Assembly (NCBI GenBank): GCA_934426255.1
Contig: CAKRYD010000041.1
Location: forward strand, 1 to 14,092
Direction: 5' to 3'
Origin: an uncultured Bacteroidaceae bacterium
GTDB lineage: Bacteria > Bacteroidota > Bacteroidia > Bacteroidales > Bacteroidaceae
DNA length: 14,092 nucleotides
Shown here: positions 7,492 through 14,092 of the stretch, piece after piece
Numbering within the stretch: the stretch's first letter is position 1
How the letters are laid out: each line of letters opens with the position of its first letter
The notes under the pieces: generated by a model
Databases searched by the model: none
Seen by the model: the letters and a program-made list of their open reading frames with translations, nothing else
What the model was told of the DNA's origin: nothing
Program-made: the position numbers and the translations under genes

Positions 7492-7510
7492 AATTAATTA
7501 ATTAATTAAA
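7492..7510 (+). repeat. AATT tandem repeat in the leader of the helical lipoprotein gene
   Basis: Four tandem AATT units plus AAA end three bases before the ATG at 7514. There is no Shine-Dalgarno sequence. AT-rich, unstructured sequence just before the start is known to favour translation in Bacteroidetes. The repeat is also a possible site of replication slippage. Confidence 0.6.
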
Positions 7511-7513
7511 GGT

Positions 7514-9244
7514 ATGAATTTAAACTTTTTAGGCAGACATGGCGTCAAGTTGGCGTTAGCTGCAACAATTGTCGGTTCTCTGGCATTCGCAAGTTGCGAA
7601 AAGGAGACGCTCGATGTAAATGGCCCAGGTAGCGGTCAGACTATTGTTGTTCCCGGTACAGATCTTACCGGTACCAATGCTTTGGTACAGCAGATATTGA
7701 CTTTGATCAAGGAACAGCAATATAATCAGCTGCAAGCTTTGCTTGAAGCAATGAACGGCAACAACACTGCTTTGAAAGACGAATTGAAAAAAGTGGTTGA
7801 CCAGCTGAAGGAAAATGATGCGAACAATACCACAAAATTCAATGAATTGTCTGAAAAGCTTACTGACGTAATCGAGGCAATCAATGCTCTTAACGATAAG
7901 CTCGTTGGCAAGTTGGATGCTGCCATCGCTGCCATCAATGATAAAGACAACGGCAGTGCTGCCACAATCGCTGCTTTGGAAAGAGCTGTTGAGGCATTGA
8001 AGACAGCTTCGGCAGAAAACGCTCAGAACATTATCAATGGTTTGAAGAGTGACTACACCGACCTCCTGAAAGAATTGAAGGAAGCTATTGCCAACGCTCA
8101 CGATGAGGCTCTTCAGGCAAAATTGGAAGAAGTTCTTACTGCTATCAACAACAAGAAGGATTTCTCGAAAGATGACTTGAAAGATGTAACAGACAAGTTG
8201 GCTGAAATTCTTGATGCTGTCAAGGATAACAAGGCTGCTGTTGAGTCTTTGAAAGAATTGATCACTAACAATACCACAAAAGTCAGTGATATCGAAGCTC
8301 TCCTCAAGCAGATGGTAACAAGCACACCTGAAGCTCTCCAGAACATTATTACTGAAATTAACAAGAATAATAATGCCAATACGGAGAAGATCGAAACCGC
8401 ACTCGCAGCCATCAAGAACGCTGATAAGGACGCTTACGAGCAAATCATCAATGCGATGAATGCATTCAAACTCACTGTAGAAGGCAAACTGGATAAGGCT
8501 AATGAAGCATTGGAGGCTTTGAAGAAACAAAACGAAGAGGCTTACAAGATTTTGGTTAACATTCTTCAGCAACTCAACAATGTAACAAAAACAGAGGCAA
8601 CAGTTGCCGATGCAAATGGTCTTAGCTTCGTTGACAAGTCTGAAATAGCTCCTACTTCATCTGTAACTGCCGAGGTTGTTAATGGCGCAGCTTTCAATTG
8701 GGATGCAACAACTGGCGAATACTTTGCTGCTGCAACCATTGAGATTCCTAATGCGGGTGCCATAAAAGTGCTGGCTGACGATAAGGCTGCCCTCTTGAAG
8801 GCTGTGAATGAGGATAACATCCAGACAAAGACCTACAATGCCGCCAGCAAGAAGTTTACTCGTGGTGTAGGTGACGTTGATTGGATTCAGGCAAAATTGC
8901 TGTTGACCAACAAGATTAATGAGCTTCCATTGAATTGGGATGCCACGACTCCGCGTATGTTCACTGTAAAAGGCAATTCTAAGGATGCCATCAAAGAGGC
9001 TACGCTGAAATTCACTGAAAAATATGATGTAAAATCAATTGCTGTATATTGCGTTGTTAACGGAACTGTTTACTATGTAATCGGCAAGCAGTGTGAGGCT
9101 ACTGACCAAGGCAACATCGAACCGAAGTTCGAGCTGAAGACCGAAAGTGGCGATATTTCTCATGATTTCACTCATGATTATGACCATGACCACGGACATG
9201 GACATGGCAATGGCAATGCCGGTGGTGGTATCGGTGGTAAATAA
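7514..9244 (+). CDS. Large helical/coiled-coil lipoprotein with His/Asp-rich C-terminal tail
   Basis: I do not recognise a named family for this 576-residue protein. The N-terminus is a lipoprotein signal peptide with the lipid-modified Cys at residue 28 (LAFASC). The following EKETLD carries a Lys and acids and may be a weak Bacteroidetes surface-export signal. A Gly/Pro linker (36-50) leads into about 300 residues (55-358) of heptad-like helix rich in Ala, Leu, Lys, Glu and Asn, broken by Asn- or Gly-containing turns, so probably a helical bundle or segmented coiled coil. NNTTK occurs at 104-108 and 252-256. Residues 360-545 look globular and beta-rich, with NWDATT twice (395-400, 474-479) and two Cys (513, 527). 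The last 27 residues hold six His and four Asp, then Gly/Asn, a possible metal-binding tail. Frequent AAC, AAG and GCT codons suggest high expression. The OmpA-family gene follows 39 bases later. An abundant structural or surface lipoprotein is the best guess. Confidence 0.7.
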   Translation: MNLNFLGRHGVKLALAATIVGSLAFASCEKETLDVNGPGSGQTIVVPGTDLTGTNALVQQILTLIKEQQYNQLQALLEAMNGNNTALKDELKKVVDQLKENDANNTTKFNELSEKLTDVIEAINALNDKLVGKLDAAIAAINDKDNGSAATIAALERAVEALKTASAENAQNIINGLKSDYTDLLKELKEAIANAHDEALQAKLEEVLTAINNKKDFSKDDLKDVTDKLAEILDAVKDNKAAVESLKELITNNTTKVSDIEALLKQMVTSTPEALQNIITEINKNNNANTEKIETALAAIKNADKDAYEQIINAMNAFKLTVEGKLDKANEALEALKKQNEEAYKILVNILQQLNNVTKTEATVADANGLSFVDKSEIAPTSSVTAEVVNGAAFNWDATTGEYFAAATIEIPNAGAIKVLADDKAALLKAVNEDNIQTKTYNAASKKFTRGVGDVDWIQAKLLLTNKINELPLNWDATTPRMFTVKGNSKDAIKEATLKFTEKYDVKSIAVYCVVNGTVYYVIGKQCEATDQGNIEPKFELKTESGDISHDFTHDYDHDHGHGHGNGNAGGGIGGK

Positions 9245-9283
9245 ATTGCACACGTGAATCCCTTAAAACTAAATTAGTAAATT

Positions 9284-10405
9284 ATGAAGTTTAAGTTTTT
9301 ATTGTCGTCTTTCCTCTTGGCTGCTGCGGGTGTCACTGCTGTGAACGCGCAAGAAGGGCCGAAGTGGACTGACAACATGTATGTAAACTTCGGTGTAGGC
9401 GGAATGACCGTTATTAACGACGGAATCAATTCTCCCACATTGAATGCTCACATACAGTTCGGAAAGTTCATAACTCCTATGTGGGGTGTGCGTGCCGAGC
9501 TTGGTGGGCTTTGGCAGAGTCTTGAGACTCAGGAGACCGGCTATTACAATTATTGTAAGAAGTTCGGTGAGCTGAATCTTGATGCTACTCTGAATCTGAA
9601 CGGCCTGTTTGGAAATAAGAATATGAATCGTGCCGTGAACGTGTACATCTTCGGAGGTCCCATGTTGAACCTTTCATCTGCTGTAAGCCGAATCGGAAAA
9701 CTGGATTGGTCAGAACCCGTTGAGAAAGATGGGAACTATGAAATTAGTAGTGTATATTCTAACCATTTCGAAACAAAAGGTAGCAAGGTGCGTGTAGGAG
9801 CTTCTGTAGGTGCTGGCCTTGGCTTCCGTTTGACAGACAACTGGCTGTTGAATATTGAAGGACGATATGGCGTTACACCTTCTATCTTCGGAAATGGCAG
9901 TGACTGCAGTAAGGCTGAATCGACTTTGCGTGGAACAGTCGGCATAACTTATGTCTTCGGCGGATTGAAGAACCGCAAGTGCGCAGCTCCTGTATTTACT
10001 GCAGAACCTAAAACCGTTGAAAAAGTGGTTGAAAAGGTGGTTACTCGTGAAGTTCCGAAAGAAGTTGTTAAGGAAGTTCCAGCCTATTCACCAATTGCTA
10101 TCGTGTTTAAGATCAATAAGTGGCAAATCAGTGATGAAAGCAAGGTTAATATTAAGCTGATGGCTGATGCCATGAAGAAGAACCCGAACGCTAAGTTCAA
10201 GGTAACAGGTTATGCTGATAAGGGCACAGGCTCGGCATCACGTAACAAATTCCTTTCAGAAAAGCGTGCCGAAGCAGTTTATAATGCTTTGGTTAAGGAA
10301 GGCGTTAATCCTTCGCAACTTGAGAAGGTTGCTATGGGAGGTGTTGACCCGATGTTCTTCAACAAGGCTTATCTATCTCGTGTAGTAGTCCTTGAGTCCA
10401 AATAA
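9284..10405 (+). CDS. OmpA-family outer membrane protein (beta-barrel plus peptidoglycan-binding domain)
   Basis: A 373-residue outer-membrane protein tethering the outer membrane to peptidoglycan. It has a signal peptide (1-22, cut after VNA), then an N-terminal beta-barrel of about 200 residues (25-226: MYVNFGVGGM, AHIQFGKFITPMWGVRAELGG, VRVGASVGAGLGFRLTDNWLLNIEGRYG, GTVGITYVFGG). A charged linker of Val-Glu-Lys/Val-Pro-Lys repeats (about 242-266) follows, then the OmpA C-terminal domain (268-372). The domain keeps the diaminopimelate-binding Asp (Asp312 in TGYADKGTG) and Arg (Arg328 in NKFLSEKRAEAV), so peptidoglycan binding should be intact. It is probably co-transcribed with the helical lipoprotein gene 39 bases upstream and ends at a strong terminator 20 bases after its stop. 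Codon use is as biased as in the lipoprotein gene, consistent with a major envelope protein. Confidence 0.9.
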   Translation: MKFKFLLSSFLLAAAGVTAVNAQEGPKWTDNMYVNFGVGGMTVINDGINSPTLNAHIQFGKFITPMWGVRAELGGLWQSLETQETGYYNYCKKFGELNLDATLNLNGLFGNKNMNRAVNVYIFGGPMLNLSSAVSRIGKLDWSEPVEKDGNYEISSVYSNHFETKGSKVRVGASVGAGLGFRLTDNWLLNIEGRYGVTPSIFGNGSDCSKAESTLRGTVGITYVFGGLKNRKCAAPVFTAEPKTVEKVVEKVVTREVPKEVVKEVPAYSPIAIVFKINKWQISDESKVNIKLMADAMKKNPNAKFKVTGYADKGTGSASRNKFLSEKRAEAVYNALVKEGVNPSQLEKVAMGGVDPMFFNKAYLSRVVVLESK

Positions 10406-10424
10406 GATTCCCGAATCTGTATAG

Positions 10425-10455
10425 AAAAAGCCGGCTTGGAAAAGCCGGCTTTTTC
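10425..10455 (+). terminator. Strong Rho-independent terminator after the OmpA-family gene
   Basis: A 13-bp stem (10425-10437 with 10443-10455) around a GC-rich core GCCGGC closes a 5-base loop and ends in five T residues. Five A residues on the left make it potentially bidirectional. It closes the outer-membrane block and separates it from the polysaccharide export operon. Confidence 0.92.
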
Positions 10456-10544
10456 TATTTCAAGAAATCTTGGATGCGTGCTTTCGGCGGATTTTCAATT
10501 TTCGACTCTTCAGCTCTGTGACAATAGAATATTCGTGCATTTCC

Positions 10545-10575
10545 TTTTATTATTCAAGGAAAAAAGCTAACTTTG
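10545..10575 (+). promoter_or_regulatory. Promoter of the wza-wzc operon
   Basis: TAACTTTG (10568-10575) matches the Bacteroidetes -7 element exactly. TTTT at 10545-10548 lies 19 bases upstream, at the place of the -33 TTTG with one mismatch. Transcription would start near 10581, about 37 bases before the ATG. Confidence 0.6.
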
Positions 10576-10579
10576 CGCT

Positions 10580-10609
10580 CAATTATTGAGTGAAGCTCAC
10601 TATTAATTG
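10580..10609 (+). promoter_or_regulatory. Hairpin leader immediately before wza
   Basis: Nested inverted repeats: CAATTA (10580-10585) with TAATTG (10604-10609), and AGTGA (10589-10593) with TCACT (10597-10601), with loop AGC and a small internal loop. The predicted transcript would begin at or near the hairpin base, and the ATG is 8 bases after it. It may stabilise the mRNA 5' end, block ribosome entry, or as DNA be an operator. There is no U-run, so it is not a terminator. Confidence 0.5.
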
Positions 10610-10617
10610 TTCAATGT

Positions 10618-11439
10618 ATGAAGAAACCCTATAGCACAAGCCTGTTAATTGTGTTGGCATTTATGATGTTTACGTCATGCGTGTCAAATAAGGAAATGAC
10701 CTATATTCAAGGTGTGGACAGCTTATATGCTTCGCCGCAGAATATTTCTAAAGATTATGGATTGGTGATTCAGCCTGATGATGAATTGGCAATTTCTGTT
10801 TCATCGAAAGATCAGGAGCTGATTGCTCCTTTTAATAATGGTACGGTTATTAATAGCGGTGGAGGAAAGGTTGGCTCTTCATATGGAACGCAGGCCAATT
10901 TGCAGTCAGGTCTGACATATTTTTATGTCAAGAAGGACGGAACTATTGATTTCCCAATTTTGGGGACAATAAAAGTAAAGGGGCTTACCATTGAGCAGGT
11001 TTCAGAAGAAATTCAAAAGCAAATACGAGCTTCATATATATCTGATGCAATTGTTACCACTAAAATCATGAGCTTCAAAATAACGGTGCTGGGAGACGTG
11101 AAGAATCCCGGTGTGCAGACAAATAGTGGGCAGCGCCTTACTTTGTTGGAGGCCTTGGGTAGGGCAGGAGATTTGAATAATACGGCTATCCGAAAAAATA
11201 TTATTGTAGTTAGGGAAGAGAATGGGAAACGGATGTCATATACAATAGATTTGACAAATCCTGAGTCTGTTTTTAAGTCTCCTGCATATTACATGCAACA
11301 AAATGACTTGGTTTACGTGGAATCGAACAAAGCTGTAAAGGTGAAAGGTAGTACAAGCTATACGTATCTGACTGTGTCGGGTACCCTTGTGAGCATGGCA
11401 GCATCAATTATATCTCTAATCATAGCATTGAATAAGTAA
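10618..11439 (+). CDS. wza: Wza-like polysaccharide export lipoprotein (Poly_export + SLBB)
   Basis: A 273-residue outer-membrane lipoprotein expected to form the channel through which capsule or exopolysaccharide leaves the cell. The lipoprotein signal peptide ends at Cys21 (MMFTSC), followed by VSNKEMTYIQG, a common start for Bacteroidales Wza homologues. The polysaccharide export domain covers about 47-150 (YGLVIQPDDELAISVSS, then YFYVKKDGTIDFPILGTIKVKGLT). One SLBB domain follows at about 154-205 (ITVLGDVKNPGVQ, LTLLEALGRAGDLN). A hydrophobic C-terminal helix (about 249-270) may correspond to the outer-membrane-spanning helix of E. coli Wza, which has 379 residues and additional SLBB-type repeats. 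wzc starts 4 bases after the stop, so the two are translationally close and one transcript. Symbol by family, not proven orthology. Confidence 0.9.
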   Translation: MKKPYSTSLLIVLAFMMFTSCVSNKEMTYIQGVDSLYASPQNISKDYGLVIQPDDELAISVSSKDQELIAPFNNGTVINSGGGKVGSSYGTQANLQSGLTYFYVKKDGTIDFPILGTIKVKGLTIEQVSEEIQKQIRASYISDAIVTTKIMSFKITVLGDVKNPGVQTNSGQRLTLLEALGRAGDLNNTAIRKNIIVVREENGKRMSYTIDLTNPESVFKSPAYYMQQNDLVYVESNKAVKVKGSTSYTYLTVSGTLVSMAASIISLIIALNK

Positions 11440-11443
11440 AGAT

Positions 11444-13924
11444 ATGGCAGAACAATATATTGAGAATTCTCAGCAACTGCAGCAAGAAGAAAACGAAGAA
11501 ATGGACATATTCTCAATTCTGAGAATATGTGTTGCAGTCTTTTTGCGTAATTGGAAATGGTTCTTATTATCTGTAGTTGCTTGCTTGCTGTTTGCATTTT
11601 TGTTTTTGAAAAAACAACCGCGCGTTTATAGCAGGCAGTCAACTTTGTTGATTGAAAACAATGATAATAACGGAAAGTATGCCAATAATTCCGCCTTAAA
11701 CGCACTGAAGCAGCTGAACGGTGTGCAGGTGACAGACAATTTGAAGAATGAAATTTTTATTCTTCAGTCTCGCCGATTGATGGAGATGGTTGTCGAAAGT
11801 ATGAATCTCGACGTGGATTATGTAATAATGAAAGGGCTGCAGCCCGTAACATTGTTTAAACACAACCCAATCAAAGTTGAATTCCTGTCACCGTATTTCG
11901 AAGATATATCATTTGATGTTGAAATCCTGCCATCTAAAAAGATAAAGGTGTCAGGTATGCAGATAGATGATTCGGATGTGGATTTTAAACTGGAAGCCAC
12001 TTATGGGCAATCGTTTAACTCTCCTGCTGGCAATATCCGTATCAGTCAAGCTGAAATTAATCCAGAGTTCGTAGGCAAGGTTGTTCATGTAACCCGTATT
12101 AAAAAAGAAGATGCCATTACCAAATTTAATAAGGCAATAACAGCCAGTGAAGTCAACAAAGAAGCAAGTCTTATTTCTCTGACTTGTAAGGATAATAATA
12201 AAGATCGCGCAGAAGCCATACTGACTGTCCTAATGGATTTGTATAAGCGTGACATCGTGGAATCTAAAAATAGTGTGGCGGCCAATACTGCAAAATTTGT
12301 TGATCAGAGAATAGATTTGATTGGATCGGAGTTGAATGATGTTGAAAATAAATTGGCAAAATTCAAGCAAAACAACAAGATTGTTGATTTTACGGAAAAT
12401 GCAAGAACCTATTTGCAGCAAAGCGCACTTTCCCAGCAAGAATTGAACAAAACCCAGGCAGAGTTGAGCGTGGCTCAGTACCTTCGTGAATATATAGACA
12501 AGAATGCAAGCAATACAAATTTGATTCCAGATTTGAACTTAGGTGATAATGGTGCAATGCAAGGCCAAATAGGTAAATACAATGATGCGGTAATACAATA
12601 TACTCGCCTTTCAGCCAATTCTTCGAATAGCAGTTCTGTTATTCAGGACTATGAGAAGTCGCTTTTGGCCATGCGTTCTGCAATCAAGGTGTCATTAGAT
12701 AATTATGTGAATTCATTGCAACTTCAATTGAAGAAGATACAGTCTGTAGACAATCGTTTTCAGAGCGCGATGCAAGGAATACCGCAAAAGGAAATACAAG
12801 CATTGGATATTACTCGCCAACAGACGATCAAAGAAACACTATATACTTATTTGTTGAATAAGCGTGAGGAAGTTGCTCTTCAATTGGCTATTAATGAAGC
12901 TAATATCCGAATCGTTGAGTACCCTTATGGGTTACCTACGCCTATTTCACCTAAAACGGGTATTATATTATTTGTCGCATTCCTCTTGGGTTTGGCCATT
13001 CCCGCGATGGTATTATGGGCAAAGATTCAGATGGATACCAATGTTAGAGGCAGACGAGATGTTGAAGATGTGATGACCGCACCTATTTTAGGAGATATAC
13101 CTGAATGGACTGATGATAATAATGAGCAGAAACTTTTGACCAAAGACGATAATGGCAAAGCAATATCAGAAGCCTTCCGTGTATTGCGTTACAATTTGAA
13201 TTTCGTCTTAAAAAATAAAGGCGTAATAATGATGACATCATCAACGCCATCGCAAGGTAAAAGCTTCATATCGCGTAATCTTTCAGTGATATTGGGCGTC
13301 GCAGGTAAAAAGACGATATTGATTGATGCTGATATACGTAAAAACACATTGTCAAATGTGGTTCGTTCCCACGGAGTTGGTTTGACAGGCTTTTTGAACG
13401 GAAATACAGAAAATGTAGATGATATTATCGTAAAGGACTTATCTGAAAATCTTGATTTTATACCTGCAGGCGTGCGGCCGCCTAATCCTTCAGAATTGTT
13501 GATGAGCGAAAATTTGGATAAATTGATAGCAGAACTGCGAAAACGCTATGATTATATAGTAATTGATACAACACCAGCTATTTCTGTTGCTGATGCAGGA
13601 ATTGTAAATAGAGTAGCTGATGTGACGTTGTATGCTATTCGTGTTGGGGTTGAGGATCGTAGATTCTTGAAGCAATTGGAACTTCTATATAAATCCGGGA
13701 AATATCATAATCTTAATATCGTGATTAATGGCGCACATTCGGGCGGTGAAGGTGGTAGCTATGGTTACGGTTACGGCTATGGCTATGGTTACGGCTATGG
13801 CTATGGTTACGGCTATGGCTATGGCTATGGCAATGATGATAAGAAGAGAAATAGGAACCTTTTCAAGAACATGATCGAACGATTTAGAAAATACGGAAAG
13901 CAAAATATTTCCCGAAGGAAATAG
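11444..13924 (+). CDS. wzc: Wzc-like chain-length regulator and tyrosine autokinase
   Basis: An 826-residue inner-membrane polysaccharide co-polymerase fused to a bacterial tyrosine (BY) kinase. It works with Wza to control polymer assembly and export. The cytoplasmic N-terminus precedes TM1 (about 36-56, WKWFLLSVVACLLFAFLFL). The periplasmic Wzz region runs to about 503, with coiled-coil stretches (about 285-350 and 400-480) and the Pro-rich YPYGLPTPISPK before TM2 (about 505-527). The kinase domain has the oligomerisation motif ExxRxxR (Glu576, Arg579, Arg582), Walker A TPSQGKS (Lys606), Walker A' ILIDADIR (Asp628, Asp630) and Walker B IVIDTTP (Asp708): complete and probably active. The C-terminal tyrosine cluster is twelve Tyr-Gly dipeptides (773-796), then a basic tail with Tyr817. 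In studied Wzc proteins cycles of autophosphorylation of this cluster control ring assembly. No phosphatase gene is in the window. Confidence 0.94.
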   Translation: MAEQYIENSQQLQQEENEEMDIFSILRICVAVFLRNWKWFLLSVVACLLFAFLFLKKQPRVYSRQSTLLIENNDNNGKYANNSALNALKQLNGVQVTDNLKNEIFILQSRRLMEMVVESMNLDVDYVIMKGLQPVTLFKHNPIKVEFLSPYFEDISFDVEILPSKKIKVSGMQIDDSDVDFKLEATYGQSFNSPAGNIRISQAEINPEFVGKVVHVTRIKKEDAITKFNKAITASEVNKEASLISLTCKDNNKDRAEAILTVLMDLYKRDIVESKNSVAANTAKFVDQRIDLIGSELNDVENKLAKFKQNNKIVDFTENARTYLQQSALSQQELNKTQAELSVAQYLREYIDKNASNTNLIPDLNLGDNGAMQGQIGKYNDAVIQYTRLSANSSNSSSVIQDYEKSLLAMRSAIKVSLDNYVNSLQLQLKKIQSVDNRFQSAMQGIPQKEIQALDITRQQTIKETLYTYLLNKREEVALQLAINEANIRIVEYPYGLPTPISPKTGIILFVAFLLGLAIPAMVLWAKIQMDTNVRGRRDVEDVMTAPILGDIPEWTDDNNEQKLLTKDDNGKAISEAFRVLRYNLNFVLKNKGVIMMTSSTPSQGKSFISRNLSVILGVAGKKTILIDADIRKNTLSNVVRSHGVGLTGFLNGNTENVDDIIVKDLSENLDFIPAGVRPPNPSELLMSENLDKLIAELRKRYDYIVIDTTPAISVADAGIVNRVADVTLYAIRVGVEDRRFLKQLELLYKSGKYHNLNIVINGAHSGGEGGSYGYGYGYGYGYGYGYGYGYGYGYGNDDKKRNRNLFKNMIERFRKYGKQNISRRK
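13760..13831 (+). repeat. Twelve-copy TAYGGY tandem repeat encoding the Tyr-Gly tail
   Basis: Twelve in-frame 6-base units (TATGGT, TACGGT, TACGGC or TATGGC) encode (Tyr-Gly)12 of the kinase tail. From 13772 there is an 18-base higher-order pattern (TACGGC TATGGC TATGGT) repeated at 13772, 13790 and 13808, the last copy with one base changed. The units are multiples of three, so gain or loss keeps the frame. Confidence 0.95.
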
Positions 13925-13935
13925 AGCCTTTGCTG

Positions 13936-13990
13936 AACCAAGAGGGGAGATAACCGTTTTTGCTGCGTTAATCTCCCCTCTTGGTTTTGT
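13936..13990 (+). terminator. Strong terminator after wzc
   Basis: A perfect 16-bp stem (13936-13951 with 13971-13986) is followed by TTTTGTTTTA. It lies 12 bases after the wzc stop and closes the wza-wzc unit. From here to the window end (14092) I see no gene, only AT-rich sequence. Confidence 0.9.
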
Positions 13991-14092
13991 TTTATATTTT
14001 CAGTGTGAAGAAGGCGCGCTTTTTTTATTTTTCTAACGATGTGTTTTACAGGAGTGTAATGTAGTGTAGCGAAAAAAGTTTGAAAAAAGAGG

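Noticed and set aside
7556..8572. 338-residue open frame on the minus strand
   Set aside because: It lies opposite the helical lipoprotein gene and arises from the strong codon bias of that gene. Its translation is low-complexity Phe/Leu/Ser/Gln sequence without domain features.
13760..13831. Tandem repeat considered as a CRISPR or minisatellite element
   Set aside because: There are no spacers and the units are codons of the kinase tyrosine tail. It is a coding microsatellite.
14020..14045. GCGCGC followed by a T-run as a second terminator after wzc
   Set aside because: The palindrome has no room for a loop, so no stable hairpin can form. The T-run alone is not evidence.

Overview
The window looks like chromosomal DNA of a Bacteroidales bacterium, most likely Prevotellaceae. 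The evidence is the Bacteroidetes-type promoter elements (TAnnTTTG, in places with an upstream TTTG), the near absence of Shine-Dalgarno sequences before most starts, the malic enzyme-phosphotransacetylase fusion, the OmpA-family porin, and a short Wza lipoprotein paired with a Wzc-type tyrosine kinase. The genus is inferred from protein style only. I see no rRNA, tRNA, insertion sequence or CRISPR array.

Left part (1-4717), mainly housekeeping: a possible 3' end of an upstream gene (2-67); a SPOR-less RlpA-type lytic transglycosylase (373-1023); a terminator hairpin; O-acetylhomoserine sulfhydrylase MetY (1089-2357); a long hairpin shared with the convergent gene (2374-2414); and NADP-type malic enzyme MaeB on the minus strand (2432-4717). 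A gene-free stretch of about 590 bases follows (4718-5308). It holds the maeB promoter, an orphan minus-strand terminator-like hairpin and the promoter of the next block.

Middle part (5309-10455), an outer-membrane block, all plus strand: two neighbouring genes that together resemble one YjbH-type exopolysaccharide outer-membrane protein split in two; a 576-residue lipoprotein with about 300 residues of helical/coiled-coil sequence, a C-terminal globular region and a His/Asp/Gly tail; and an OmpA-family barrel with a peptidoglycan-binding domain. A strong terminator ends the block.

Right part (10456-13990): a two-gene polysaccharide export operon, a Wza-like outer-membrane lipoprotein and a Wzc-like chain-length/tyrosine-kinase protein, 4 bases apart. 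A promoter and a hairpin leader precede it and a strong terminator follows. The kinase ends in twelve Tyr-Gly dipeptides encoded by a tandem DNA repeat.

Reading the parts together (inference): 5309-13924 may be an exopolysaccharide secretion and envelope-anchoring locus. Wza/Wzc would export and regulate the polymer, the YjbH-like pair would act at the outer membrane, and the helical lipoprotein with OmpA would give an envelope scaffold or surface layer. The lipoprotein and the split YjbH pair are the least explained parts.
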